A stretch of DNA of 64,000 nt from Actinomycetota bacterium (lineage in GTDB: Bacteria; Actinomycetota; Acidimicrobiia; Acidimicrobiales; Poriferisodalaceae). Of this stretch, positions 21,331 to 30,255 are shown one piece after another. A program made the translations under genes and the position numbers. The stretch is taken from positions 1-64,000 of the forward strand of contig JABABU010000001.1 of assembly GCA_014238065.1 (NCBI GenBank), given 5' to 3'. Every line of letters begins with the position of its first letter. Position 1 is the stretch's first letter. The notes under the pieces were generated by a model, which saw nothing but the letters and a program-made list of their open reading frames with translations, was not told the DNA's origin and made no database searches.

Positions 21331-23238
21331 TCAGCGCGATGGAAGGCGGACCCTGGTTCCAGTCCGTTGACCACCGGGTGTTACCGGCATGTGAATCTTG
21401 TCGTGGACGGCCCGAGCCACAGCTTCCGGCAACCAGGACAAGGCGAGAAAATCCTCGAGATCAGCGTTCTTGACCTTCGTGATGCCACCCAATTCCTTGA
21501 TGAGACGTTTACGGCGAACCTCGCCGAGACCAGGCACGTCGTCGAGCACAGACTTCGTCATGCGCTTGTCGCGAAGCTGACGGTGGTATGTGATCGCGAA
21601 ACGGTGGCTTTCATCACGGATGCGTTGGAGCATGTAGAGCGCCTCGCTCTGGCGCGGAATACGAATCGGTTCGCTCTGCTCAGGCAGATAGACCTCTTCA
21701 AACTGTTTGGCGAGCGAGGCAACAGGAATTTCGTCCCGTAGCCCCAGCTCGTCGACGACCTTCATCGCAGAGCTGAGCTGACCCTTGCCGCCATCCACCA
21801 ACAACAGCTGTGGCGGGTAGGCGAACTTGCCCTGTTCATTCGCAGGCTTGCCCTTGTCGGCGATGTAGGCAGTGAGACGCCGAGTGAGCACTTCCTCCAT
21901 CGCGGCGAAGTCGTCATTGCCGGCGACCGATTTGATCTTGAAGCGGCGGTATTCGCTCTTGCGCGGCAGACCGTCCTCGACGACCACCATCGAACCGACG
22001 TAGTCGGAGCCCTGCAGGTGACTCATGTCGTAACACTCGATGCGTAGCGGGGCCGCCGGGAGCTCCAAGTGCTTCTGCAGCTCGTTCAGCGCCTTGGCCC
22101 TGGTGTTGTGGTCGCTGGCCCGCTTGAGTCGATGCCGCTTGAACGAGTCGCTTGCGTTGTGCGAGACCGTGTCGTGCAACGACCGCTTGTCACCCCGCTT
22201 CGGGACCCTGACCTCGACTTTGCTGCCACGCATGTGCGTCAGCCATTCCTCGTAGACCTCGATCGACTCGGGGAGTTCCGGCACGAAGACGGTCTTCGGT
22301 CGGCCGAGCGGGTTGTCATCGTGATACAGCCGTTCGAGAATGACAGCGACCAGCTCTGGGCTGTCGAGTGGTTCGACCTTGTCGAGGATGAACCCGCGCC
22401 GGCCCATCACCCTGCCCTTGCGCACATAGAAGACCTGAACAGCGGCTTCGAGTTCGTCCTCAGCGATACCGATGATGTCGAAGTCTTCGTTCCGTGCACC
22501 GGCGATCTGCTGCTTCTCGATGGCCTTTCGAACGCTCTCGAGTCGGTCGCGGTGGCGGGCAGCAGCCTCGAACTCGAGGGCTTCGGATGCCACGGCCATC
22601 GATGCTTCGAGTTCCTGGACGACCTCGTCGGTGTCGCCCTCAAGAAACTGTATGAGGTTCCTGACCATCTGGTCGTAGTCGTCGCGGCTGACTTCGTCGA
22701 CGCACGGGCCTGCGCACTTCTCTATGTGGAACAGCAGACATGGCCGGCCGGATCGTTCGTGACGACTGAACTTGTTGTCGCTGCATGTTCGGACCGGGAA
22801 CGTCCTCAACAGCAGATCGAGCGTCTCACGAATGGCATAGGCGTGCCCGTACGGACCGAAATAGCGGTTGCCACGCTTGTGCCTGCCGCGCATCACCATG
22901 GCCCGCGGCCAGTCGTCGAGCAGCGTCACCGACAGGAACGGATAGCTCTTGTCGTCGCGGAGTCGCACATTGAACCGAGGCTGATGCTGCTGGATCAACG
23001 AGAACTCGAGCATGAGGGCATCGACCTCGGTGTCGACCTGAATCCACTCAACAGTCGCAGCCGTTGCGACCATCTGCGCCGTGCGCAAGTGCAGGTTGCG
23101 AGGATCCTGGAAATAACTGTTGAGCCGACTGCGGAGACTCTTTGCCTTTCCCACGTAGATGATGCGGCCGTTGCCGTCCTTGAATTGGTAGCTACCAGGA
23201 GTGTCAGGTATCGAGCCAGGCTCGGGTCGCAACGCCAC
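21331..23238 (-). CDS. uvrC: Excinuclease ABC subunit C
   Basis: Dual-incision nuclease of nucleotide excision repair. The N-terminal GIY-YIG domain reads PGSYQFKDGNGRIIYVGKAK; a UVR motif for UvrB binding lies near residues 200-235; the UvrC RNase H-like domain contains CYDMSHLQGSDYVGSMVV and LLVDGGKGQL; the C-terminus has the helix-hairpin-helix DVPGLGEVRRKRLIKELGG. Length 635 is normal. Its partners uvrA and uvrB are 7-12 kb away in this window. Confidence 0.97.
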   Translation of the reverse strand: MALRPEPGSIPDTPGSYQFKDGNGRIIYVGKAKSLRSRLNSYFQDPRNLHLRTAQMVATAATVEWIQVDTEVDALMLEFSLIQQHQPRFNVRLRDDKSYPFLSVTLLDDWPRAMVMRGRHKRGNRYFGPYGHAYAIRETLDLLLRTFPVRTCSDNKFSRHERSGRPCLLFHIEKCAGPCVDEVSRDDYDQMVRNLIQFLEGDTDEVVQELEASMAVASEALEFEAAARHRDRLESVRKAIEKQQIAGARNEDFDIIGIAEDELEAAVQVFYVRKGRVMGRRGFILDKVEPLDSPELVAVILERLYHDDNPLGRPKTVFVPELPESIEVYEEWLTHMRGSKVEVRVPKRGDKRSLHDTVSHNASDSFKRHRLKRASDHNTRAKALNELQKHLELPAAPLRIECYDMSHLQGSDYVGSMVVVEDGLPRKSEYRRFKIKSVAGNDDFAAMEEVLTRRLTAYIADKGKPANEQGKFAYPPQLLLVDGGKGQLSSAMKVVDELGLRDEIPVASLAKQFEEVYLPEQSEPIRIPRQSEALYMLQRIRDESHRFAITYHRQLRDKRMTKSVLDDVPGLGEVRRKRLIKELGGITKVKNADLEDFLALSWLPEAVARAVHDKIHMPVTPGGQRTGTRVRLPSR

Positions 23239-23347
23239 AGTCGCATGTTATGGCTGCTGCAGGACGCCCGTTCGCCACGCTCCCAACTCGTGGACACGAC
23301 TGCTCGTTAGACTTCCCACGCCCAACCGCGAAGACCGAAACCGCAGC

Positions 23348-24196
23348 ATGATCGAGTCCGGACCACCAATGGAGCCCCCGCACGACTTCAGCGCGCTCAT
23401 CGCCGTCGAACGTGCCGCCCTCCTCGACGTACTCCGCTCGATGTCACTCGACGATTGGGACAAACCCTCGCCATGCCCTGGCTGGTCCGTGCACGACCTC
23501 GTGATGCACCTCGTCGGCGCCGACGTCGGCGTCATCGCCCGTAGCCGCGACAACCACTACCGCACCTCAGGGCCCGACCCGACCTCGGAAATCGCGTTCG
23601 AACACTTTCTCAACGATCTCAACCACCAGTGGGTGGTGGCAATGAGACGAACCAGTCCACAGCAGGCCATCGCCATGTTGCGCTCCAACGGCGAGGAACT
23701 CGTCGAGTTGTACCGCAACGCCGATCCTTCCATCTACGACAGCCACGTCGCTTGGGCGTCCAATCGACCGCTACCGCGCTGGTTCGACCAAGCACGAGAG
23801 TTCACCGAGCGCTGGGTCCACCATCAGCAGATCCTCGATGCCATCGAAGCCTCCAGTTGGATCGATGCCGAAATGACGGGAGTCGTGCTCGACACATTCC
23901 AGTGGGCCTACCTGTATCGGCTTGGCCACCTGACTCGACCGGCAGGCGTCACGGCCGGGATCGACATTACCGGTGAGGTCGAGCGCAACTGGCGCTGGAC
24001 AAGCTCCGGTATCGGGTGGGCGCCAAGCGAGGAACAGGCGCAAACGCTCGTCACCATGCCCACGCGCACAGCATGGCGCCTCCTCACCAACGGCCTGGAC
24101 CCACGCGAGTGGCCGAGCCCCTCTCCTGCCGGCGACACGGCTATCGCCCGAACGCTGCTACGCACGAGAGCCATTCTCGGTACTCCCAACGGCTGA
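23348..24196 (+). CDS. Maleylpyruvate isomerase family protein, mycothiol-dependent type
   Basis: DinB-like four-helix bundle of the actinobacterial MDMPI family: an N-terminal segment WDKPSPCPGWSVHDLVMHLVG with the first metal His, and further on FTERWVHHQQILDA supplying the second metal site. Members use mycothiol as thiol cofactor; the actual substrate is unknown here. I start at the ATG at 23348; an alternative ATG is at 23369. It diverges from uvrC and precedes the lipoprotein operon by 43 nt. Confidence 0.82.
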   Translation: MIESGPPMEPPHDFSALIAVERAALLDVLRSMSLDDWDKPSPCPGWSVHDLVMHLVGADVGVIARSRDNHYRTSGPDPTSEIAFEHFLNDLNHQWVVAMRRTSPQQAIAMLRSNGEELVELYRNADPSIYDSHVAWASNRPLPRWFDQAREFTERWVHHQQILDAIEASSWIDAEMTGVVLDTFQWAYLYRLGHLTRPAGVTAGIDITGEVERNWRWTSSGIGWAPSEEQAQTLVTMPTRTAWRLLTNGLDPREWPSPSPAGDTAIARTLLRTRAILGTPNG

Positions 24197-24239
24197 CACG
24201 GTTTACCGGTCGGAAGTCGCCACCTGGCATATTGGTGAA

Positions 24240-24914
24240 ATGCGGCAGTCCCCCTTCGCCAAGTTCTTCGCCACGACATTCACTATCTGCGTGGTCGCAG
24301 CTGCATGCGGAGGCGGAGGCAGCGCTGAAGAGACGCCGCAGATCGCGACGCTCGAAACGGCAGCCCCCATCGAGCAGGCCGCCGACCCAGAGGTCACCGC
24401 CGCGAGCACCACTGCACCCGAGGCTGAAGCCGAACCAGAACCGGACCCTGTCGAAGAGGAGGCAAAGACCTTCGAAGACGCGGCGCTCAAGTTCGCTCAA
24501 TGCATGCGAGACGATCACGACTACCCGCAGTGGCCCGACCCGAATCCTGGCGTCCGCCTCGCCGACCTCCTTCGAATCGACCTCGAAGCACTCGACATCG
24601 ACAGCGAAGACCCGGACTTCCAAGAAGCAATCGCCGATTGCCGCGTAGCGTTCCAGGGCGTCACTGCAGCGGAGCAGGACTTCACCCCTGAACAGCAGGC
24701 AAGCATCGAGGATGCTGTCATCAACATCATGGCCTGCGTACGTGAACTTCCCGGCTACGAAGAGATCCCTGATCCCGACTTCACCGCGCCTGGTGGGCTT
24801 CGCGGCGCCTTCGCCGTGATCTTCCAGAGCGGCCAGTACGACCTCGCTGACACGCTCGAGGCCATCGACCAATGCCGCGAGGAACTGAACTACCCGCGCC
24901 TGGGTGAAGGCTGA
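24240..24914 (+). CDS. Lipoprotein A of the tandem triplet (CMRD...PDP family)
   Basis: A 224-residue lipoprotein: signal FAKFFATTFTICVVAAAC with lipobox at Cys, an acidic Pro/Glu linker, then a domain with an internal repeat. The first half has QCMRDDHDYPQWPDP and a later Cys (ADCRVAFQGV); the second has ACVRELPGYEEIPDPDF and a later Cys (DQCREELN). It is the first of three paralogues feeding directly into a membrane-fusion protein and MacB-type transporter. The biochemical role is unknown; a periplasmic or surface partner of the transporter is the best inference. Confidence 0.85.
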   Translation: MRQSPFAKFFATTFTICVVAAACGGGGSAEETPQIATLETAAPIEQAADPEVTAASTTAPEAEAEPEPDPVEEEAKTFEDAALKFAQCMRDDHDYPQWPDPNPGVRLADLLRIDLEALDIDSEDPDFQEAIADCRVAFQGVTAAEQDFTPEQQASIEDAVINIMACVRELPGYEEIPDPDFTAPGGLRGAFAVIFQSGQYDLADTLEAIDQCREELNYPRLGEG

Positions 24915-24916
24915 CC

Positions 24917-25603
24917 ATGAGTTCCGCAAGGCGCTCGACAGCAACGCTTGTCGTTCTCAGCGTCCTCGCAGTCGCGTGTGCGAACAAAACTTCGTCCGAA
25001 ACGACTCCCGCAATCGCGACACTCCAAACGCAGCTGACTGCCGAGCACGCTCTCGAAAGCGAGTCAGTCGTGGAGCGGCCAGATAGTCGGGTCGCCGCTG
25101 ATGGAGAGGTGGCACTCGAGGATGCTCAGCTCGACTTCTCGCAGTGCATGCGCGACAACGGATACTCCCAGTGGCCCGACCCGCCCTACGGGGTCCTCCA
25201 AGGAGCCCAGCGCCAGGTCGACATCCAGGCGCTCGGTATCGACCATCGTGCTCCGGAGTTCAGGGAAACGATCCGGCTGTGCCGCCAAGTATTCGAAGGC
25301 GTCGCCGGACAAGGCCTGAAAATCGACCCGGAACAGCAGGCCCGGATCGAAGACAGGATCCTGCAACTGATCGCCTGTATCAGGTCAGAACCGGGGTTCG
25401 AAAACGTCACCGATCCTGACTTCTCTGCTGGGCTGCCATTCCGCCAGGCCGTCCGTCAGGTGTTCGCGACCGGCGAATGGGAGCCCGACGAAGTGAGGGC
25501 CGCTCTCTCAGCCTGCCGAAACGAACTCGGACTCGAACCAGCAGGCCCGGGACAACAGCGGCAGGGTGGTGCTTCCAACTCGACAACGACGCAGAGTGCA
25601 TGA
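24917..25603 (+). CDS. Lipoprotein B of the tandem triplet
   Basis: Begins 2 nt after the stop of lipoprotein A. Signal ATLVVLSVLAVAC with lipobox, then the same body plan: CMRDNGYSQWPDP...LCRQVFEGVAG and ACIRSEPGFENVTDPDF...ACRNELGLE. Four cysteines of the body are conserved with its neighbours. The linker is less acidic than in A and C, and the C-terminus ends in a Ser/Thr-rich tail. A tandem duplicate by sequence and position, diverged enough to suggest age rather than recent duplication. Confidence 0.85.
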   Translation: MSSARRSTATLVVLSVLAVACANKTSSETTPAIATLQTQLTAEHALESESVVERPDSRVAADGEVALEDAQLDFSQCMRDNGYSQWPDPPYGVLQGAQRQVDIQALGIDHRAPEFRETIRLCRQVFEGVAGQGLKIDPEQQARIEDRILQLIACIRSEPGFENVTDPDFSAGLPFRQAVRQVFATGEWEPDEVRAALSACRNELGLEPAGPGQQRQGGASNSTTTQSA

Positions 25604-25645
25604 CTTTCTTATGTTGATTTCAGATTCGGCTTCCACACTGCCCGC

Positions 25646-26347
25646 ATGCAACCCTCTGAATCCACGTCAGCTCGCATCCTATGGCTCATCGTCATGTTGC
25701 TGGTCGGGACACTCGTCCTCGCCGCGTGCGGCGGGGGTGGCGAAGAAACATCTGACAGCGGCGACATCGCCACGCTCGAAACGAACACTCCTACCGAACA
25801 GGCCGCCGACTCCGACGTCACGACAGCAGAGGCTGCGGCCGATGAGGAAGAGATCACGTTCGAGGATGCACAGCTCGCATTCAGTCAGTGCATGCGCGAC
25901 AACGGATTCCCGCAATGGCCTGACCCTGACCCGAACTCGGAGCAGGACGTTCGAGGCGGGTTCGGCAACGTCGATCTCGATGCACTGGGCATCGATCGCA
26001 GCGCCGAAGGCTTCCGGTCGACCATCGACGTGTGCCGAGAGAACTTCGAGGGTGTCGCAGGTGGGCGCCAAGATCTCGACCCAGAACAGCAGGCTGAACT
26101 CGAGGACAACGTCTTGGCGCTGTTCGCCTGTGTTCGCGGGAACGCGGGGTGGGAAGACCTGCCCGACCCGGACTTCAGCGGTGAAGGCCTCGGGCTGCGA
26201 GAGCTGTTCCAATCAGGTGACGTCAACCCACAAGAACTTCGCCCCCTCCTCCAGGCATGTCAGCAGGAACTCGGCATCGAGGGTTTCGGCGGCAACGGCA
26301 GAGGTGGCGCTCGACCACCGGCTCCAGCCCGCGGCGCTGACGCCTGA
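25646..26347 (+). CDS. Lipoprotein C of the tandem triplet
   Basis: The 233-residue protein has signal LIVMLLVGTLVLAAC with lipobox and GGGGEE after the Cys. The body repeats the plan: QCMRDNGFPQWPDPDP...VCRENFEGVAG, then ACVRGNAGWEDLPDPDF...ACQQELGIEGF, ending in a Gly/Pro-rich tail. The repeated D-L-E/D-A-L-D/G-I-D segment between the first and second cysteines is shared with A. It lies 41 nt before the membrane-fusion gene. Confidence 0.85.
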   Translation: MQPSESTSARILWLIVMLLVGTLVLAACGGGGEETSDSGDIATLETNTPTEQAADSDVTTAEAAADEEEITFEDAQLAFSQCMRDNGFPQWPDPDPNSEQDVRGGFGNVDLDALGIDRSAEGFRSTIDVCRENFEGVAGGRQDLDPEQQAELEDNVLALFACVRGNAGWEDLPDPDFSGEGLGLRELFQSGDVNPQELRPLLQACQQELGIEGFGGNGRGGARPPAPARGADA

Positions 26348-26388
26348 CACCCAAGAATCATCGACCACCTCGGAATGAACGGGCGAAT

Positions 26389-27462
26389 GTGAAGCGCTTC
26401 CTCACCACCATCATCGTGCTGTCTGCACTCGGCGCTGCCGGGTATTTCGGATACACCTACATCGACGAGTCGCAAAACGACACAGTCGTCGAGGCAACCA
26501 CGACAACGGCGCCAAGGAGAACCTCGATCGCCGTCGTGGCGAGGAAGGACTTCGTCGAAACAACCGAGATCGAGGGCACTCTCGGGTTCGGCACCATCGA
26601 GCAGCTGCCGAACCTCGCAGCGGGAGTCATCACCTGGATCCCTGAAGCTGGCACCGTCATCGAAGTCGGAGACACCCTCTACGAAGTGGACAACGTCCCT
26701 GTCGTGTATCTCCCTGGTGACATTCCCGCCTACCGGGCCATGGACAGCAGCCGGAACACCACCGATGGCGACGACGTTCTCCAGCTCGAGGAGTTCCTCG
26801 ACAGCCTTGGTCTGATGGAACCACTGAACGCGTCGGTCGATGGCGACTTCACGTCATACACCGGCGACGCCGTCGAAGACTGGTACGAGCAGTACTACAA
26901 GCGAGAAGGCATCGACTCCGTCCGCAAGGGCTTCGTGATGTTCGGCCGAGACTCGTTCCGCATCAGCTCGGTCAACGTCTCGCTCGGCCAACAGATCAAC
27001 GGCGGCTCCGTGTTGTCGATCACCAACACCACCCGACTGGTGAGTGTCGCACTCGACACTGGCCTCACAGGAATTCTCGAAGTGGATGATGTCGTCCAGG
27101 TCGAGCTTCCAGACGAATCCATCGTCAGCGCCACCGTCACCGACGTGTCAACCGTGGCCGTGACTCAAGGTCAGGGTCAACAAGCGACATCATTCCTTCC
27201 TGTCGAGCTGATTCTCGATGGGGACGGAAGCCTGTTCGACGAGAGCCCAGTGACGATCTTCGTCGAAGAAGCCATCGAACTCGAAGCAACCGTCATACCC
27301 ATCTCGGCGCTGCTTGCTCTCGCCGAGGGCGGATACGCCGTCGAGGTGATGCGCGAAGGTCAGCCCGTTCTGACCGGTGTCCGCCTGTCCAACTTCCTGA
27401 ACAACGAGGTGTCGGTCGAAGGCGACCTTGAGCCGGGAGACGAGGTCGTCGTTCCATCATGA
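26389..27462 (+). CDS. Membrane-fusion (HlyD/MacA-like) protein with peptidoglycan-binding-like insert
   Basis: A 357-residue protein with one N-terminal transmembrane helix (FLTTIIVLSALGAAGYFGYTY). A barrel-sandwich half-site follows (AGVITWIPEAGTVIEVGDTLYEVDNVPVVYLPG), then a PG_binding_1-like helix bundle (DVLQLEEFLDSLG...GDAVEDWYEQY), then the second half-motif and beta-barrel. This architecture is the Gram-positive version of MacA adaptors. Starts with GTG; its stop overlaps the ATPase start (ATGA). It probably links the permease to the cell wall and perhaps to the lipoproteins. Confidence 0.85.
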   Translation: MKRFLTTIIVLSALGAAGYFGYTYIDESQNDTVVEATTTTAPRRTSIAVVARKDFVETTEIEGTLGFGTIEQLPNLAAGVITWIPEAGTVIEVGDTLYEVDNVPVVYLPGDIPAYRAMDSSRNTTDGDDVLQLEEFLDSLGLMEPLNASVDGDFTSYTGDAVEDWYEQYYKREGIDSVRKGFVMFGRDSFRISSVNVSLGQQINGGSVLSITNTTRLVSVALDTGLTGILEVDDVVQVELPDESIVSATVTDVSTVAVTQGQGQQATSFLPVELILDGDGSLFDESPVTIFVEEAIELEATVIPISALLALAEGGYAVEVMREGQPVLTGVRLSNFLNNEVSVEGDLEPGDEVVVPS

Positions 27463-28169
27463 CACCGCTGCCTCCGGTTCTCGAACTTCGAGAGGTCGTG
27501 AAGTCCTACGCAGGATCGCCACCGATCCAGGCGCTGCGCGGAGTCGATCTCTCCGTTGATCGGGGCGAACTCGTCGCCGTTGTCGGACCATCCGGATCCG
27601 GCAAGTCCACGATGCTCAACATGATGGGAGCGCTGGACCGCCCAACGACAGGCCAGGTCCTTGTCGAAGGACGTTCGCTGAGTGAGTTGTCCGATCGCAG
27701 AGTGTCGAGTCTCAGAGGCCGGCGCATCGGGTTCGTGTTCCAGCAGTTCCACCTCATCGGCGGGCTGAGCGCGGTCGAGAACGTTGCCACCGGTCTGCTC
27801 TACCAGGGAGTGTCGAAACGAAAGCGGCGTCAACGAGCGATCGATCTACTCCATACCGTTGGCCTCGGCGAGCGTCTTCAGAACAAACCCAACCAGCTGT
27901 CAGGCGGCGAACGACAGCGAGTAGCCATTGCCCGTGCGCTGCTAGGCGACCCGGCGATCGTCCTGGCCGACGAGCCGACAGGAAACCTCGATTCGAAAAC
28001 GAGTGTCGAGATCGTACAACTGCTGCACGATCTACACGATCAGGGAAGCACGATCGTGCTCATCACCCACGACCGTGACCTCGCCGCTGAGCTTCCGCGC
28101 ACGGTGTCGCTTCTCGACGGGCTTGTCAGCTCAGACACCGCCGACCCGACCATCGGTGTCCCGGCATGA
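27459..28169 (+). CDS. ABC transporter ATP-binding protein, MacB/LolD type
   Basis: A 236-residue ATPase of the MacB/LolD/FtsE class. Walker [11 protein letters not shown]-loop [17 protein letters not shown], signature LSGGERQR, Walker [12 protein letters not shown], and the H-loop LITHDRDLA are all intact. Overlaps the genes on both sides by 4 nt, so adaptor, ATPase and permease should be made in fixed ratio. It powers a mechanotransmission-type permease rather than a channel-type transporter. Confidence 0.94.
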   Translation: MTPLPPVLELREVVKSYAGSPPIQALRGVDLSVDRGELVAVVGPSGSGKSTMLNMMGALDRPTTGQVLVEGRSLSELSDRRVSSLRGRRIGFVFQQFHLIGGLSAVENVATGLLYQGVSKRKRRQRAIDLLHTVGLGERLQNKPNQLSGGERQRVAIARALLGDPAIVLADEPTGNLDSKTSVEIVQLLHDLHDQGSTIVLITHDRDLAAELPRTVSLLDGLVSSDTADPTIGVPA

Positions 28170-29446
28170 CCGGGACAGAAGTCGATACCGAACAAGCTGA
28201 GGCACCACCTGGCCCCGACGAACCACCCCTCACGTCGATACCGCCGAAGGTGCGTCGCAGGGAACTCAGCAAACTTCGATTCGTCGACATGCTTGCCGTC
28301 GGAAGCCTTGGCCTCCGGGCGAGAAAGGCACGCACGTTCCTCACTGCGCTCGGGATTGCCATCGGCATCGCGGCCATGGTCGCTGTCCTCGGCATCACCG
28401 CCTCGAGCGAAGCGCAACTCGAGGCGGAACTCGCCGCTCTCGGGCCGAACCTGCTCGAAGTTACTGAGGGAACGTCGATCACTGGCGACGACGTCGTCTT
28501 TCCACCCGAGTCAGCGGTCATGATCGAACGCATCGGGCCGGTCCTGAACGCAGTCCAACTGGCACCGGCAGGAACCACGGTTCGACGAACCGAGTTCATA
28601 CCTGTCGGACAGACTGGTGGCATCGCTGTTTTCGCCGCTGACATCGATCTACTCGGCCCACTCGACGCAATCCTCGCCCAAGGTGAGTTCCTGAACGAAG
28701 GGACCGCTGGCCTGCCGAAGGTCGTGCTCGGCTCCGTTGCCGCACAGCGATTGGGCGTCTTCGACGTGAGCAACTCCCCGCAGGTTTACATGGGCAACAT
28801 CTATTTCGAGGTGATCGGTATCCTCGAACCAGTCGAACTGGCGCCGAACATCGATCGCTCGGCTCTGATCGGGCTGCCCATCGCCGAGCGACTGTACGAA
28901 GCCGACGGCGCGCCGACACTGATCTACGTGCGGACGTTCGACGACTTTGTCGATGCGGTTCGTGACCTCATCCCCGCCACGATCCGCTCGTCAGCCCCGG
29001 AGGAAGTTGCCGTCAGCCGGCCATCTGACTTGCTCGCAGCCCAGAGAAGCACCGAGGAGACCTTCACAGGGCTCTTGCTCGGCCTCGGAGCCGTTGCATT
29101 GCTCGTAGGAGGCGTCGGAATCGCCAACGTCATGGTCATCAGCGTGCTCGAACGCAGGGCCGAGATCGGTGTTCGTCGTGCCCTCGGCGCGACCAGACGT
29201 CACATCAGGGTCCAGTTCGTCGTCGAGTCTGCGCTGCTCGCCGCACTCGGCGGTCTTGGAGGAGTCGGCCTCGGCGCCGCCATCACTGTCGGCTACGCCA
29301 ACAACCAAGACTGGGTGATCTCGGTCCCCGTCGAGTCCCTCGCTCTCGGCGTCGGCGCTGCCCTCTTCATCGGCGCGCTCGCCGGTCTCTACCCCGCAGC
29401 ACGCGCAGCCCGCCTCGACCCCGCCGAAGCCGTCCACCCGGTCTAG
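28166..29446 (+). CDS. MacB-type ABC permease (FtsX superfamily)
   Basis: A 426-residue permease with an N-terminal cytoplasmic Pro-rich stretch, TM1 (FLTALGIAIGIAAMVAVLGI), a large extracytoplasmic MacB_PCD domain (about residues 75-270) and three C-terminal helices with the FtsX signature region (LLGLGAVALLVGGVGIANVM, RRAEIGVRRALGATRRHIR, GALAGLYPAARAARLDPAEA). Last gene of the lipoprotein-adaptor-ATPase-permease unit. Its cargo is unknown; MacB relatives move peptides, lipids or lipoproteins. Confidence 0.93.
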   Translation: MTGTEVDTEQAEAPPGPDEPPLTSIPPKVRRRELSKLRFVDMLAVGSLGLRARKARTFLTALGIAIGIAAMVAVLGITASSEAQLEAELAALGPNLLEVTEGTSITGDDVVFPPESAVMIERIGPVLNAVQLAPAGTTVRRTEFIPVGQTGGIAVFAADIDLLGPLDAILAQGEFLNEGTAGLPKVVLGSVAAQRLGVFDVSNSPQVYMGNIYFEVIGILEPVELAPNIDRSALIGLPIAERLYEADGAPTLIYVRTFDDFVDAVRDLIPATIRSSAPEEVAVSRPSDLLAAQRSTEETFTGLLLGLGAVALLVGGVGIANVMVISVLERRAEIGVRRALGATRRHIRVQFVVESALLAALGGLGGVGLGAAITVGYANNQDWVISVPVESLALGVGAALFIGALAGLYPAARAARLDPAEAVHPV

Positions 29447-29626
29447 ACCGATACTCGAACTCCAGAAGGCACTCGAGGCTGTAGCGGTCGCTGAAGACGC
29501 GGCAGCAATGCGATGGGTCCATGAAGGACCTCGCGCCGCACCTCGGGGGGAGAGACGCCTGCCCGGTGAGCGCCGGCAACTCGCCCCCGCTCCCGCCTGG
29601 TGCCGAGTCATGACTGACAACAATTT

Positions 29627-29648
29627 CGCGCACCCCGGCGCGGTTTTC
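29627..29648 (+). terminator. Weak hairpin with T run after the transporter operon
   Basis: CGCGC-accccg-GCGCG followed by GTTTTC lies in the 206-bp convergent gap between the permease and the PNPOx-like gene. The stem is only 5 bp, so this is a tentative terminator. The rest of the gap shows only a small GGTCC/GGACC inverted repeat. Confidence 0.3.
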
Positions 29649-29652
29649 GGTT

Positions 29653-30255
29653 TCAGTCGGCGGAGTCGGTCGTAGCCCCGGGAAGATAGGGGCGGATCGT
29701 TTCGAGTTTCTTCCACTCGGGTTCGGGCGGAGTGTGGCTGGCGCTCGGCACGAACTCGGAGACTTCACCGTCGATGTGGATGTAGCGTCCGCAGTTCGGG
29801 AAGATTCTCGAAGGCGTGACAACCACAACAGCCTCTGCCCCTGGATATGAATCGACGACATCACCATCGAGCATCACCATCGCGGTACCGTGCACGCGGA
29901 TCCGCCAGGGTCGGCCGTTGTCGACGAACAGCAGCGCAACTCGACCGTTTTCTTCGATATTGCCGAGGCTTCGGAACATACCGTTGCCGTCGTAGCTCGG
30001 GAACACGACGGAACCGTCGTCCAGCACTCTGACGAATCCGACATCACCCCCCTTGTACGAGACGTCCGGCCAGCCCTCGGCATCGACGGTGGACAGGTAG
30101 AACGATGTCTGTGCTGCAACAAGCTCGATGTCAGCATCAGTGAACGCTTCGTGGACAGTGATCTCGACAAGGCGATCGGCCAACCGGCGGCTGTCGAAGT
30201 GACCTTGCAGGGCGCGGGCTCCCGATCCGTACATCGGACCCTGCGCTGCTGTCAC
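29653..30255 (-). CDS. Pyridoxamine 5'-phosphate oxidase family flavoprotein
   Basis: A 200-residue split-barrel protein: [22 protein letters not shown] is the characteristic flavin-binding start of PNPOx-like proteins, followed by [27 protein letters not shown] and [11 protein letters not shown]. Members bind FMN or F420 or heme; the pattern here resembles the broad group of uncharacterised oxidoreductases. The GTG at 30255 overlaps the uvrA stop (GTGA) and has AAAGG upstream; an ATG at 30234 is an alternative. Confidence 0.8.
   Translation of the reverse strand: MTAAQGPMYGSGARALQGHFDSRRLADRLVEITVHEAFTDADIELVAAQTSFYLSTVDAEGWPDVSYKGGDVGFVRVLDDGSVVFPSYDGNGMFRSLGNIEENGRVALLFVDNGRPWRIRVHGTAMVMLDGDVVDSYPGAEAVVVVTPSRIFPNCGRYIHIDGEVSEFVPSASHTPPEPEWKKLETIRPYLPGATTDSAD

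Noticed and set aside
22069..23310. Plus-strand 413-codon ORF over uvrC
   Set aside because: Antisense to uvrC; no domain and no ribosome site.
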